Source: Uranotaenia lowii (Eukaryota; Arthropoda; Insecta; Diptera; Culicidae). From it: 64,000 nt of DNA. Of the stretch, positions 12,640 to 24,904 are shown one piece after another; within the stretch, counting starts at the first letter, position 1; each line of letters opens with the position of its first letter. The stretch is from assembly GCF_029784155.1 (NCBI RefSeq), contig NC_073692.1, positions 417,380,352 to 417,444,351 of the forward strand. Direction: 5' to 3'. A program made the translations under genes and the position numbers. Below the pieces are notes generated by a model. It saw only the letters and a list, made by a program, of their open reading frames with translations, had not been told where the DNA came from and did not search any database.

Positions 12640-13055
12640 AAAGCATTCAAACCATCATGGTCTGCTGAAATGTCTTTTAAGCCCGCGGAACCATCAGTCC
12701 CGTGCTGTGTCGCGCTCACGCGTCTACTCTCACGTGTTGTGCACACACTGCACGCGTATAATCAACAAGCTGAACACCCCCACCTTCATCCGTGTCCTCA
12801 CGTGTCGTGTCGCATTTGGTCCCCTGTTAACCGCATTATTTAGGCCGTGTGTAAGGTTTACACTGTTGGGGTTGTAAACAGTCAACCTGAGCCAAAGCCA
12901 GAGCTTGATCCTTCGAGTCGGCAGGACCCCAAATGTAAATATATGTACCAACCTGCCCAAGTTTTGCAAGTACACGGCAGCAGCGTTTAAGTGCTCGTCA
13001 ACTATTCATCATCATCATTAGTGTGGTGAAGCGCGCCAACCTGGAACCACTCGAA
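12640..13055 (+). promoter_or_regulatory. GC-rich promoter/5' UTR candidate
   Basis: This CpG-containing segment contrasts sharply with its flanks. It holds two CACGTG E-boxes (about 12731 and 12798) and an arthropod-type initiator TCAGT at 12694-12698, and leads directly to the candidate first exon at 13056. No TATA box is evident. The use of the initiator is inferred; start sites further right, such as near ATTCATCATCATCATTAG (13004-13021), are also possible. Confidence 0.4.
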
Positions 13056-13101
13056 ATGGCGGCGGCGACGGAACTCGTGTGCGCTATTTGCAACACCTCA
13101 G
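13056..13101 (+). CDS. Candidate first coding exon, Cys-x2-Cys start
   Basis: ATG in the context GAAATGG opens a 46-nt frame coding 15 residues (MAAATELVCAICNTS) and ends CAG|GTGAGT, a near-ideal splice donor with phase 1. An in-frame stop lies upstream at 12936 and no other in-frame ATG lies between. The Cys-x2-Cys pair suggests the first half of a small zinc-binding domain such as RING, HIT or ZAD, but fifteen residues cannot decide which. GC content and codon choice differ from all surrounding DNA. I did not find the second exon; the intron may be very long and run through many of the transposons to the right. It could instead be a chance frame in a CpG-rich promoter. Confidence 0.45.
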
Positions 13102-14194
13102 GTGAGTTTAGATTTTCCACAGGTGTGCTCCCGGGGCGCGCGCTTGGCAGTCTAGCGGGGCTGCCTCGATAGGGTGATCAGATGTTTATTTTTCACCGAC
13201 ATGGATTGGATAAAGTGTTTTGGAAAAATTGGAGAAGAGTCTATCCGTTTACAAAAAAGGGGTCGCTGTGCTCCTGAAATGGAAGTGTTAAATCTAATAC
13301 CTATATGGTTTTCTTTGATTGATATTTTTCGGTGATTTATGTAAGAAGAAATTAAAACTAATATTTTTAACGTTTCGGCCTACTGAACTTCAGTCATCTT
13401 CAGAAAAACTGTATTTAAAGTAGAGGGTTTTTCTTGAGTTTCAACCAAATTTGTTCAGATACTGCCTGGACTTTCAGTTTTGCCAGATTTTGTCAGATTT
13501 TTCATATAGAATAGCCCGGATTTGTCCGGCCTGGATATGCGCTGAAAAAATTCAGGCAACGTTAGTCTTAAGGCAGGATTGAGAAGGAACGACATCAAAT
13601 CAGAAAAATCGGAAAATATTCACTTTTCTTATAAGTGCTAATATCTATATTAATTGTGAAACAATTTTGTCAAACACTATTATTACATTTACTTATTAGC
13701 CAGTCTTAACATGTTTCAAAATTTTGGAAAAAAATGGTCAAAGTCTTTAAAAACTCAAACCAAAAAAGTACTGAAGCTTTCTAGCCCTTGTGGTTATAAA
13801 ATTTTTAGTAAAGTGTCGATTTTTTTCCTTATCTATAAAGGTTTTCATAAACAAAATGTAATCAATAATCTAAGCTTCTGTGAAAATTTCAGCGAAAAAA
13901 ATTGAAGAGGTATATGAGAAACAACTACAAGGTTTTCGTAGAATTACGACATATATTTTTCACATTTTCATTCAATACACAAAAATTTTATGTTTTATAA
14001 CAAGTTCGTTCTTATTCAGTTTTTTAAAGTTTGTATTAATGAGAACTCAAAGGTTTAACAATTGGTAAATCATTAGTTATTCTAATTAAAGTGCCTCTAT
14101 TTTTATCTTGTTTTCGGAAGTGGCGTTTCTAGACAGCCTCAACACTTCGACATGTAAACCAAATAAGCGGCAGCGTGTACCTTCTAAGCGTTGA
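13102..14194. other. Probable intron start, with retroelement scraps
   Basis: The GTGAGT donor opens this stretch. At 13350-13425 the minus strand carries CAGTAGGCCGAAACG-type sequence, which resembles the end of Penelope-like elements; this is a weak call. At 13440-13560 lies the decayed repeat shared with 125-500. Open frames of 62-64 codons at 13711 and 13880 are AT-rich chance frames. Confidence 0.3.
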
Positions 14195-14286
14195 ACGTGC
14201 ATGTGTTGAGTTCAGCAGCAGCAGCTTATTGAAATTGCTTCAATTTTTAATTAGGTATATGTATATGTCGAAAATATCATCGCGTA

Positions 14287-16888
14287 CCGTAGACTGGGGA
14301 AACTTTGATCACTTTTTTCATTCATTTTTGAATATTTTGGAAGGGGTTGCTTTTTCGTAATACCTGAAAGTTTTAAAACACTTACTGAGGCGAGGAGTAT
14401 AAAACATGATCTTTGATTGCAGTAAATTCAAAAGACATTGTTGATAATAATGAAATGTTTGTTACAAAACCAGATTTAAAGTTTCGGGGTAACTTTTAAC
14501 ACTATGGTTTTTACGTATATCAAAATTTTCAAAATTATTGTTATGGTGCCATTTGTCACAGAAGGCATACACATTGATAACAGTAATTTTTGTTAGGACT
14601 TTACTGATTTTTCAACATTTTTTTTTGCAAAAACATTTATTTCAATAGATGGACAATGTTGCTGCATACATCTAGGGGTAAAAATTATCATCATTACTCA
14701 ATTTATTTTAGGCTCAAAATCAATTGAAATTTTTCCTTCATGCAATTCCCTAGGTCCTCGTACTGTTTCCATGTTCTTTTTTCATCAAATTTAACCGTTT
14801 AATAAAGTTTTAGCCATTTGTTCTATACGGGCTTTCTCATGGAAAATTACCGTTTTTTTTTTTCAATATCCAAAAGTTATTACCAAATGCCCATAAAAAT
14901 AACACTCAAACTGAATCCAAACAGAGGAAAAAGTTTAACTTTCACATAGAACAAACCCATTTGCTCCTTAACGCTTAAATTTGATCAAGACAGATGTTTG
15001 TTTGTGAGCCTTCGAAAAACCAGATATTTTAAGATTTTAAAATTACATTTTAAATAATATCAAAAATCTTCTAAAAAAAACCAAATTAAGCTTAATTGTT
15101 ACTCTATTTATAGACATTAAAACGTAGTAAACAGTTTTAAGATGTACAGGTCGGACTCGATTATCCGGAGTATCGATTTTTTTTTATCACTCCGAATAAT
15201 CGAATTCTGCGGATAATCGAATCCAAAAAAAAAAAAAAATTTCTTTTTAAGTCTGAGGACGTTAAATTGTAATTTTTTGTGCATTATTTTCGTAAAATGC
15301 AGTGGCGTAGCCAGAAATCATTTTTATAGGAAAAAGGGGTAAAGTCGTGATGAGAAAAAAACAAATTTGTCATATTAAACAATTACTGGTTTCACTTTAC
15401 CTTACCCTGACACATCTCGGAAGTGATTAAAAATCAGAAGGGTTGAGTACAAAACCACGACCGCAAGGCTGACGTTGAACTACAACTGTTTATTACATGT
15501 TTCTTAGATCTGATTGGTCAAATTTTGCGTTTCAACAAGGCTTGACATTTGACATTATAACGTAAGTAAGCAGAACATGGGACAAAATTTGTCCTGATTG
15601 TCCTATTTAATATCGATATGACAGCAGCGTAGTTACATTACATTAATGGCTTGGGAGAATGGACTACCATTGGAATGACAGTTCCTGCTGCGAGAAGTAC
15701 GTGGAAATGTTCAAAAGAAAATTATTGATTCACGAAATGTTAATGTTTAATTTTAATTTCTCTTGCATTGTTACTTTCTTTTCTTCTGAAATGTTATAAT
15801 GAAAATTTGATTTTTTTTTCTCATGCTTCGTTATTCAATGAATGAATTTGTTTTCAAGCTTAAATAAACGAGAAGTTTCCTGACAAGAAAAATGAATTTT
15901 ATTTAACCAAAATGAGAATGTAACAAAAAAGAATATCAAAAGGGGATCATACTGAAATGACACCCTAGCTTAAGTCCCTCTTTTCCTTACTACGTTCACG
16001 TTTGTACATTTGATCATACTTTGTAAATAAACTAAAATACATTTAATAATCCACTCATTTTCAACTGAAGACAACTTATAATTAAACTGATATTAAATTA
16101 ATTATAATTAATTAAACTAGATAATATATAATTAACCCGTTACTTCCCACGATTTTTTTTTAAATATTTGAACAACAAAACAGCTTTTGTAAGGAAAGAG
16201 CTTGAACAAAAGTTGTTCCCCAAGCCTCAAAAGTTGTAATTCGTTGAAAAAAGTTTTTGATTGTTTCAATAGTTGCTAGATTGTTTTTCAATAGTTACTA
16301 TATCTAAATTTTAAGAAGGCTTATAGACAAGCACAATGAGTACACAAGAAAGTTTATACAATTATTGACTGCATCATACTAGATTTACAAACTTGATAAA
16401 GACGCAAATGTTGTGGATCGCTTGTGCTACCATGGGATGTAGAGGGTTAAACACATTGACAACTCTTATTCTTACCCCTCCTATTCCTAGCTACGATCTT
16501 GCTTAACCACATATTTATATTATGTATTACAAAGTTAATGCGTTTTATCTTGAACAAAACACTGTGGATAACCGAGTTTTAATATAAAGTACAACTACTA
16601 TACTAGCCCCTGACCCCCCTTACTCCGTCCAAAGCTGATAAAAATATTATTTTGTGAATTATGGTATTAAACTATTTAAAAATCAAAATAAAAATTTAAA
16701 AAAAAATTGTAAAAAAATACTCCGGATAATCGAGTCTAAAATTCCGGATAATCGAACCCCGGATAATCGAGTCTCCGGATAATCGAGTCCGACCTGTATT
16801 AACTTTGTACTTAGTTAATGATGATTATCTGCAAAAAATTCATGTTGATCTAAGTTACCCCGGTGATCAAAGTTCCCCCAGTTTACGG
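14287..16888. mobile_element. TA-flanked TIR element, host of a nested element
   Basis: The ends are inverted repeats: CCGTAGACTGGGGAAACTTT at the left and, reversed, CCGTAAACTGGGGGAACTTT at the right, continuing through GATCAC. TA stands on both sides (14285-14286 and 16889-16890). The paralogous site at 56880-56900 reads GCGTACCCAAAATAAAG with a single TA and no element, which confirms both ends and the 2-bp target duplication. Removing the nested element leaves about 950 bp without a transposase frame. It fits a Tc1/mariner-like or other TA-specific MITE; the family is unnamed here. Confidence 0.75.
15147..16796. mobile_element. Nested pogo-like non-autonomous TIR element
   Basis: Perfect 24-base inverted ends (CAGGTCGGACTCGATTATCC at the left, continuing GGAG) are flanked by TA at 15145-15146 and 16797-16798. 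Near both ends the word CGGATAATCGA recurs, three times on the left in mixed orientation and four on the right, which looks like clustered transposase binding sites. CAG ends and a TA target suit the pogo/Tigger branch of Tc1/mariner. The 1650-bp body holds no transposase frame. Confidence 0.8.
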
Positions 16889-17219
16889 TACGCAAAACGA
16901 AGTTAGAGCGCAAAGTCTGACAACGAAAGAAGGGCGGACGATATGTCATAAGTCATATAGTAACGATGCACAAAAGCTTATTTTGATCCATTGGTTTTAA
17001 TTTTGGGTCAACTCATCGAGGGAAGAATGCCCTGCATGTGATTCTGAAAAAAGTATTTAATGTTTTATGATGAGAAAATTATAGGCAAATAAAACGAAAC
17101 TGAACAAAACTTGCGTTTAGTCCCCGGTAAAAAATGGGAAGTCGTGGTTCCGTGACGAACACAAGTTCAGAAATAATTAGTAAACCCTTCAATTTTTCAC
17201 AAAAGTAAAAAGTACAGTA

Positions 17220-17820
17220 GTGATAATTCAAATTTCGCTAATTTGCCCAATTTCCGCATTCCCCTCTCACACATCGAGAAAAACAGCAGTGTTGCCAACT
17301 GTTTGTCAGAAATGTCGAATTGAACATGCCTTTCAAACATTGTTCATTTATTTTTCAAAACAAATCGTTCCCGAATTCTCCTCCCACTCGTCGAGAAGAA
17401 CAGCGCGCCATGAGCAGTGTTGCCAACTGTCTGGAAGATTTTGAAAAAATGTCTTGAAAAGTCTGAATGCCTAACTTTATAGGTGATGACTTTTTTTTTT
17501 GGTCGCCAGAACGCAATATTAAATTGTTATTCCATGGAATGTAATATTGCTTGATGATAACATTCTACATACTATCAATGCATAAGACCATTTGTGGTGA
17601 TTCAATTACTAATTCAAATCATTTCCTGTCATTTTGCAAACAAAAATTTTTAATTTTGGCTATTTTGTCAAAATGTTGAAACTCAAAAGTCTGGAAATGT
17701 CTGGAAGAAATAACAAAAGTCTGGAAGTCTGGAAACCTAAAAAAATGTCTGACAGAAGCTCAAAAAGTCTGGAAGATCCAGACAAAATCTTGAAGGTTGA
17801 CAGCACTGGCCATGAGTAGC
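17220..17820. repeat. Degenerate internal repeats around GTTGCCAACTG
   Basis: The phrase CAGTGTTGCCAACTGT occurs at about 17290 and again at about 17415, each followed by a GTCTGGAA-rich tract. The phrase GTCGAATTGAACATGCCTTT occurs at about 17315 and again at about 18462. These are short decayed duplications in non-coding DNA inside repeat copy A. The 74- and 61-codon frames here have no recognised domain. Confidence 0.35.
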
Positions 17821-18200
17821 AAACGGAAAGATTGATCGCACACACGCAGCATCAACAAAGCAATCTATAACTTCGCTCACAAAAATTTTGGACGCTCTAA
17901 CCGACCACACGGGAGAATGCTCAAAAACTAAATGAAATCAGGACGGTGCAATCGTTTGCCCTTTTAAAATTTCGGATCTAGTGCATTTTGAGTCGAAGAT
18001 CGGGGTTTTTTTTTCGCTCGGGTGTTTTGCGCACCAATTTGTATTTGCGCATTATAAGTATTGGTATACCAACACACATCCGATCCAAATGATAATTTGG
18101 AAGAGATGTCCTATAATTGGAAAGTTTTCGTGACGCAAGATCCGTTCGCGGATTTCAATTTGTACCCCGTGAGACGTAATTTTACGTAAAAAAAAGGAAT

Positions 18201-21200
18201 TGTGAAGGAATAATATGATAAAACTCCAAGGTCTGGAAAAAATTACAAAATAAAATTTTTTAACACTAGACGGGTTAGTTTTACTAGCCAGGCCAACAGA
18301 AATTCTCGGAGAGGGAAATTAAAGAGGGAGAACTCCACCAAGATTTAAAAAGCTTGGAAACTGAATGGCTAAATTGAGTAAAAGAACGTCACACGTTTTA
18401 GACGTATGACAGGAAAAACACTTGTCAATGTTAATCTGAACAAATGGCATGCGAAGTCGAATTGAACATGCCTTTCAAACATTTCGGAAAGGTTTTTCAA
18501 ATTTGAATTTTTATTAGGGCTGTTCGTTTATTTTTCAAAACATCAAAAACAACTATTTAAATGCCGAAAAAACAAACTTTATCAAAATCAGTTTACTTTG
18601 ACATAAATTACAAAAATTTAAATGAAATCATGAGTCATAAATATCATTAATTTTTAGAAGAAGGTACAATGACTACGGGAGTGGACTTAAACCCAGCAAT
18701 CTCGATTAAGTAAATTATCGCGTCAGCCAACTCAATTTCCAACCCAAGCGTGCAAATCGAGCTCAGTGGATCAACTGCTATCCAAATAAACCATGTAGGT
18801 ATATCTCACATGCAGGGTTGCCAATGTACCCAATTTTTCAGAACTTGTCTGACTTTTGGAAGCCCATCCTGATAGGCTTTCATTTTCCGTTGATTTGAAA
18901 TCATTTATTCTATAACGATTTGAAGTCATTTAATGAAATTATCAAATTATAAATCAGAAGTTTTAAAACTAGACATCAGTCTTCTGCTTATTTTCTTATC
19001 CTAAAATCACCTTGAGTTGTATTTCTATGCTTAAACCGAATTTATTTAAAAAATCGCATAAACTAGACATCATATTTTTCGTTTACATTCGTGAAGTTGA
19101 ATCACTTAAAGGGCTTAACTTCATGTATCAATTATAAGTTGCCAAAGCATTACTCAAATTGAGAATCTAAACTCCATTTGACTTTTTCGAGATCTAGACA
19201 TTCTTGATCCCGAGCCCCAGTCGTAGCGATTTAATTAAAATTCATGCTGTGTCCTGCTATAAAATGAATGATACCACACGACAAAATTGTGCGGCACTCA
19301 TCATGCTATTACTTCTTAAATCCCCCTGACTGGTTTCCAGGTTAAGAGGGTAAGTCTTTCACTATTATGTATAATGAAGAAGTTTATCGGACAATAAATA
19401 GCTTTTCCTTTAAGAAATCTGAAATCAGTGTTTGGATAATTGGAACTTCAAAATCTAGTTGAAATGCTTTGATTATAACACGACTCATATTACTAAGCAC
19501 ACCTTATTTCTCTAATGGCATGTAACAGCTAAACATTCTAACACAAAGATTCCTGTATCAGTCTCGCTAATGGTAATCTAATAAATATCACACCTAAATC
19601 GGAACTAATGGTTTGGCACCAGGATTCAACCGAGCGATGCGATGGCTAACCCAAATCCAAACTACTTCCGGATCCGACACTTGTTCAGCGGTTTCAGCTT
19701 ATCGTTTTCTTTATCGGGGCTGCCCAAATTATCGCACTAAATATGGAAATAATTACACACCCACAAAACGCACCACCCACCTACCAGTTGGTGCTGAGAA
19801 CAGATCGCCTGCGGTTAGGTCGTCAAAGTTTTCCCGGTTACTTGAAAATCCGGCTCACATTTTCGCCATTGAAAGGAAAACCTGGGCAACAAAAAACCGT
19901 TTCCGCGAAAAACAATAGCTGTTGATGTAAAAATAATTAACTATTATATCCTGAAAATGGTGATTAATTTATCCACAAATTGAATTCAATCACGCAAGTA
20001 ATCAATTATTTCACCTCTGCTATCGGAAAAGGGGTTGCACGAGTGGGGTTGGTCTTGTTTTTCATTCACCCTTCTTCTCTTTGATGTTGCTCTATGGCTT
20101 TTCTCGGTAGGTAAAAAGGAGCACGGATTCAAATGGGTCTTTGTTTCGCCACCTGCCGCTTCTTATGTTGATGTGGTAAATTTCCTTACCATATAACCCT
20201 AATGCGTTTTCTATGAGCGATTTGGTTCACCCTTTTTTTTTATTATCATTTCACCTAAGAAACATCCCTAGCTTGAAGAGGTAAAAGTAAATGGCAGGTT
20301 GACATGAATTGTTGCGCTGGTTTTTGTATCCTTTTAATTCTACGCTTTGTTGCAAGGGGTTCACTCTTTGTATGTATACCCCTTTTTTTTATCTCAACGT
20401 CTTATGATTCTAACAAACCTAAGATCGAACGATGACCGATGAAAATGAACGATTTTAAACTACACTCTAGGCCGGATTCAATTTAAATTTTAAAATATCA
20501 AACGAATGAAATTGCCAATTGAGGCCAATAACAACATCAAATGGGCTTAAGCCAAAAAAAAAAACACAAAATTTATTTGAAAACAACTTTGCTCCAGACT
20601 GCAAACCTTCAGGACCTTTTGATCAAAAGTTATGATATTTTCAAAATTAAGTTTTTAAATGTTTTACTTATATATAAGAAATTGAATTTCGATACATGTT
20701 ATTTCATTTCGAGTTTTATTTGTTTATTTATGAAAAATCAAAAGTGAACATTTCGGTTAAGATATTTGAACGACATCCTTGATATTAACACATTAAGGAC
20801 CGCGAAGAAAACTAAGCCAGGAAACACCAAAATTCATCATTCTATGTCTCAGGATGTGAGAAATGGACAAATTAAGTAATTTAGTAGATAAGCGAACCGC
20901 AATCATTTGCCAAATTAAACATTGGACTTAGAAGCATTCAGATGGCAAAATGTTTTCATATTGTGCTATTTTGGTAAACGATTTTCAAATTCATTTCCAA
21001 TCAAATACGACATTGGTTTTTTATGCATATTGTACCTCGTGAAACTTTTGAGGCAAGCTGTAAAACTTTCTAAGAACTTTCATGCGTGAGGAATATTTTT
21101 CAAAAAATCTTTTTTTTTTATTTTAAAGATATGCGTTATGTGATTCCTGAGATAATGTAGTTTGAAAGGTATAAGCCATTAATTACAGTTAACTTTAAGA

Positions 21201-21204
21201 GTTT
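18201..21204. other. Non-coding stretch, one conserved-looking island
   Basis: No gene can be supported. The island 19600-19920 is richer in GC and carries overlapping plus frames of 101 and 60 codons, neither recognised. An exon or regulatory element is possible, but I see no splice structure that forces the call. The rest is AT-rich with scattered CTGGAA-type decayed repeats near 18820-18880. Confidence 0.3.
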
Positions 21205-21605
21205 TTGTTATTATCTGACGGGTTTGCGCCGAGGGTCTTCAGATCTTCCCAAAATTAGTAAATTTGATTAATTTTTACGACTTCAAAACCCATTGAATTT
21301 TTAAGGCTTCACACAATTTTATTTTTCGAGTTTTATAACATTATATATTTTCGTACATTAAATAAATCCATATTCCAAAGCTTCATAACTCTGCTATTTT
21401 TCAACGGAAATCATAAAATAGCACATCAAGGCACATTGAAGTTTCAGATTTCAAAATTAAATATTTAAAAAAGTTAAAGTTATGACATGTAGCATAAAAA
21501 AAATGTAAATAAACTTGAAATGGTGTCAAAAAGTACCGTATGCATCACCGAATAATCTGCATAAAATACCATTGTATATCCCAATCAATGATGCAACCAC
21601 AGACA
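21205..21605 (+). repeat. Interspersed repeat family R, copy 1
   Basis: This copy runs from GGTTTGCGCCGAGGGTCTTC through CTATTTTTCAACGGAAATCA to CATTGTATATCCCAATCAATG. The reverse complement of the same words is found at 26990-27425, and a forward copy is at 40730-40960. No coding frame. Members are 400-650 bp long and partly self-complementary, so the family may be a foldback-type element. Confidence 0.55.
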
Positions 21606-23373
21606 AACGGACAGGACACTCAGAAGAAAATTTATAAGAATTTTCGCAAGAGACTACCCTGCCAACTACCGGCGGTATTTCCAACCAATCAGCTTTGTAC
21701 ATAAAAACTGATCTAGGTAGCCTACTATATCATGGTGTTACCAAAAAATGTAAACAAACGAAAATTTTCATTTGTTCTGAAATTTGCTTAACAATTTGCT
21801 TATTTAAAGCGGACGGTTCAAATCATTGAAGATCAGATAACAACAAATCCAGGAGTTGAGAAGTGTCCTGTTTAAGACCGAAAGTTATACAGAGATTCCA
21901 GAAACTTGAATGAACGATAACAGAAGATGAAAAAAATCCAAAAACCTCCAGAGCAAATTTTCTGGCATCGGGTTTATGCATCAATGTATCGTTAGTGTTT
22001 TTGTAAGCTATTTTAACTAACAATTATATATTGCAGATGCAAATAATTGGAAAATACCAAAACGAAACCGTTGGCCAAAAGCCTTTTACATTTTTACAAT
22101 AGTTAATAATTTTTTCGAAAATTCTGCCTCGTGAAGCACCAATAAAAATCTGACTTTTTACCAACACCATAACAATCATCCAGCGAGAAAAATAAATTAC
22201 GGTAACAGCAACGCAATACTCTAATCTAATCTAATGTCAGGTTGTGAAGTAAATTGTATTGTAATAGTTCATAAGTGAAACTCTCCAAAAAAGGGTATTT
22301 TTTCGGATTCAAAGATTACATGTGTGAAAAATTTCTTATTCTTATTACTTCTGTGATCTGTTTCCAGCAACATCGAATACCAGGTGTTAAACTTTTTGAA
22401 ATCGATACTTTTCCATATTCTACGAGTCGTGATTGTGATCCCTTTTTGCTGCACGGTTTTCTCTCTTGTCAATTCAACTTCAATTTTAGAAAACAGTATG
22501 TGCGTTGGCTGTTTGCACAGGAAAATATACAATGTAGCTTCTCTGGAGCCATCATCAAAACCTGTTTCGGGGTTTATTTTTTCAAATAAAATATTGAAAA
22601 GATGTATACAGATGTTCTTAAAATATTTCCAACATGGTCTGGCATAACATGAACGATCACTTCTTTTTGGGAAATATTAGCTTCTGGATCACATCAGGAA
22701 ATCGTAACAACACCAGCTGATTATCTGCTATTTATACAGATTACTCCTGAAACATAAACTGTAAAACTATGAATAACATTTTGAAAAACTTTAAAGATGA
22801 ATCTACTTACGTTTCAACAAAAGCGGTTTTATTTTCGATAGAGTTTCTGGTTGTCACGGAAAGATAAACAAAGCAAACGGCTACCCTGATTAAAATTTTG
22901 ATTTTTGAAAACTGGTAAAGTAGTGCTATCTGGTGGCGACATTGCCTATCACTCTGGCTCTAGTTTTAAGTTTTGCGAAGATTGAAAATTGAGTGGCCCA
23001 TCTGTTTGTCTGTCGACATTCCTGATGGACAGTCTCTAGTAGCACCGATTCCAGTAATCATTTGGGTACCGATTCCGGTCATCATCTTTGTACTTCCAGG
23101 TAACATTTCTGCATTCTATTAAGTTGAATTTAAGTTTTCCAGTAATTTCGATGGAAATATCAAAAATTGAGAAAAATATAATCAAGTCAGATGAAATGAA
23201 TGTTTTTTTGCATAACAACGTATGCGGCAAGTAGCTAATGCAAAATGTCGTTAAAACATCTTCGCTGAATAAAACTCAACTAATGGCCACAATGAATATA
23301 CTTACTAGCATGTTCTTCATAGATTTCCACATCGCATACCAAATGTCCAGACAACTCTACAAACAGTACAAAT
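21606..23373. other. Non-coding stretch, no gene seen
   Basis: Overlapping frames on opposite strands near 22269-22650 (87-104 codons) have no domain and low-complexity composition. I see no RNA gene or transposon ends. The stretch ends where the Penelope fragment begins. Confidence 0.35.
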
Positions 23374-23804
23374 TCGTTATCAAAACCGTTCAAAGAACCT
23401 GCCTCAAGGATTTTGTGTTTTTCTTCCTCATATTCTGCCTTTTCCATAGGGATATTATACAGGCGGTGCACCATGGAATGGAGGGCGGCTTGTTTTTGCG
23501 CACCAAAGTGGTTGGAATCTGCTGTTATGTATCGGTCGGTTGAGGTTGGTTTCCGATATATTCCAAATTTGATGGTATTGTCCTCTTTCCTTGAGATAAG
23601 GAGATAACGCTCCTTTACCGAGGCAAGGATGTCATCGACGTAGCGCCACCAGACACGTGGGAAAAGCCTTTCACTTTTCTCCAAATCTGCTTCCAAGTCG
23701 CTCATTAAAACTTCAGCCAAAAGTGGGGATAGTTTGCTGCCCATGCTGAGGCCAAAGGTTTGTTTAAAAAACCTACCCCGAAATACACACAGACACACAG
23801 ACAT
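23374..23804 (-). pseudogene. Penelope-like element RT fragment (minus strand)
   Basis: A 174-codon frame (23280-23804 on the minus strand) contains the Penelope reverse transcriptase blocks QTFGLSMGSKLSPLLAEV (residues 15-32) and the catalytic RYVDD (residues 54-58), then IYRKPTSTDRY, SNHFGAQKQAA and SMVHRLYNIPM. Between the YVDD block and ISRKEDN a piece of the domain is missing (it is present in the plus-strand copy), so the frame stays open across an internal deletion. Similarity ends after NGFDNEFV near 23374. The GIY-YIG endonuclease half is absent. Host target and transcription are unknown; this is a dead fragment. Confidence 0.85.
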
Positions 23805-24790
23805 TAGAGCTTCTAAACTCCAAACACAGGTCGATTAAATTTACAGTAGAAAAAGAAGTTGAGGGAAAACTCCCTTTCCTTGATCTCCTAATCTCAAGGA
23901 AAGAGGACAACACCATCGAATTTGGAATATATTTATCGGAAACCAACTTCAACCGACCGATACATAATAGCAGATTCCAACCACTTTGGTGCGCAAAAAC
24001 AAGCCGCCTTCCATTCCATGGTGCACCGCCTGTACAATATCCCTATGAAAAAGGCAGAATTTGAAGAAGAAAAACACAAAATGCTTGAGGCAGGTTTTTT
24101 GAACGGTTTTGACAACGAATTTGTATTCACATTTCTCCGAAAACATGTCCGAAAAAAAATACCGATGTGATGCTACCACCTTCAGGCCAGAGAAGGAAGA
24201 GCCCTACAGAGTTAGCCTGCCGTTCCACCCGAAACTAAATAATGGGATGACAAAAATCCTTTCTCAACACGGTCTGAAAACAGCATACAAGAGCGGCAAC
24301 ACCCTTAAGGATCGGTTGGTCTTCTTGAAGGATAAGATCTGGAGAGATCTGGAATTTATGAAATCCCCTGTGAGAGTTGCCCAGCTGTTCACATTGGCCA
24401 AACTCGTCGCAAATTTAAAGTTCGACTTAAAGAACATAGGAATGCTGTAGATAACAACAGGGTCAATGAATCCAGCGTAGCCGCCCACGCAACGGAAATG
24501 GATCACTCCATAAACTGGGAAAAAGTGATCTATAGGAAATGCGTAAAAAAAACCTCACATTTGAACGCATGGGAGTCGATGTTCATTAGTACCTACTTCC
24601 GAAAAACCGCTAATGAACGAAGATTACCCACCAATTATGTCGCCGCTTTTCACCTTCACCAAAAGAAAAATCTCATAACCTTCTTTCGACGAATACTACG
24701 ACACTCGTAGTATGATCCTGCTAGTGTGATCAGTCGGACATCGTCCTGTAGATGGGCAACATCGAGCCCGAAATCGGTCGACAAAAAAGG
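23805..24790 (+). pseudogene. Penelope-like element: RT end plus GIY-YIG endonuclease
   Basis: The plus strand carries the C-terminal RT part (PFLDLLISRKEDNTI, then after a frame change IYRKPTSTDRY) followed by the Penelope endonuclease. Relative to the minus copy, four extra bases near 23930 break the frame, and another break lies before 24351. From 24351 to 24710 one frame is open: GIYEIPCESCPAVHIGQTRR, then FKVRLKEHRN. In the usual GIY-x-YIG motif the second tyrosine is replaced by His here. The frame ends with a stop at 24708. The tail near 24760 (GCCCGAAATCGGTCGAC) resembles the usual Penelope 3' region. RT motifs upstream of LNSKHRSIKF are missing, so the copy is 5'-truncated and inactive. 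Confidence 0.85.
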
Positions 24791-24904
24791 TAATTTTGAA
24801 TCCTTTTTTCCGTTTGTAAAAACGTCAAGTGTCGTGTATTGTAATTCGTCGTGTGTTAATTGTGTAGTTTAGTTCTAACGTTAGCGCAAATCCGCTTAAA
24901 ATGA

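Larger units (their letters stand above)
14195..18200. repeat. 1.4-kb interspersed repeat, copy A (interrupted)
   Basis: The left part (14195-14286 and 16889-17060) matches 56800-57030, and the right part (18030-18200) matches 58000-58190. The best shared words are ATATGTCGAAAATATC, AGCGCAAAG, ACCAACACACA, TTTCGTGACGC and AGACGTAATT. Subtracting the inserted element (2604 bp with one TA), the blocks span about 1.40 kb here and about 1.39 kb there, so the two copies are collinear though well diverged. I cannot assign the family: no terminal repeats or coding frame are recognised. Confidence 0.6.

Noticed and set aside
22269..22650. Overlapping 87-104-residue frames on both strands
   Set aside because: Both strands open over the same AT-rich bases, no recognised domain, and no coding bias; chance frames.
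23805..24790. Hammerhead ribozyme often found in Penelope terminal repeats
   Set aside because: I looked for the CTGANGA and GAAA core in the right order around both fragments and did not find it.
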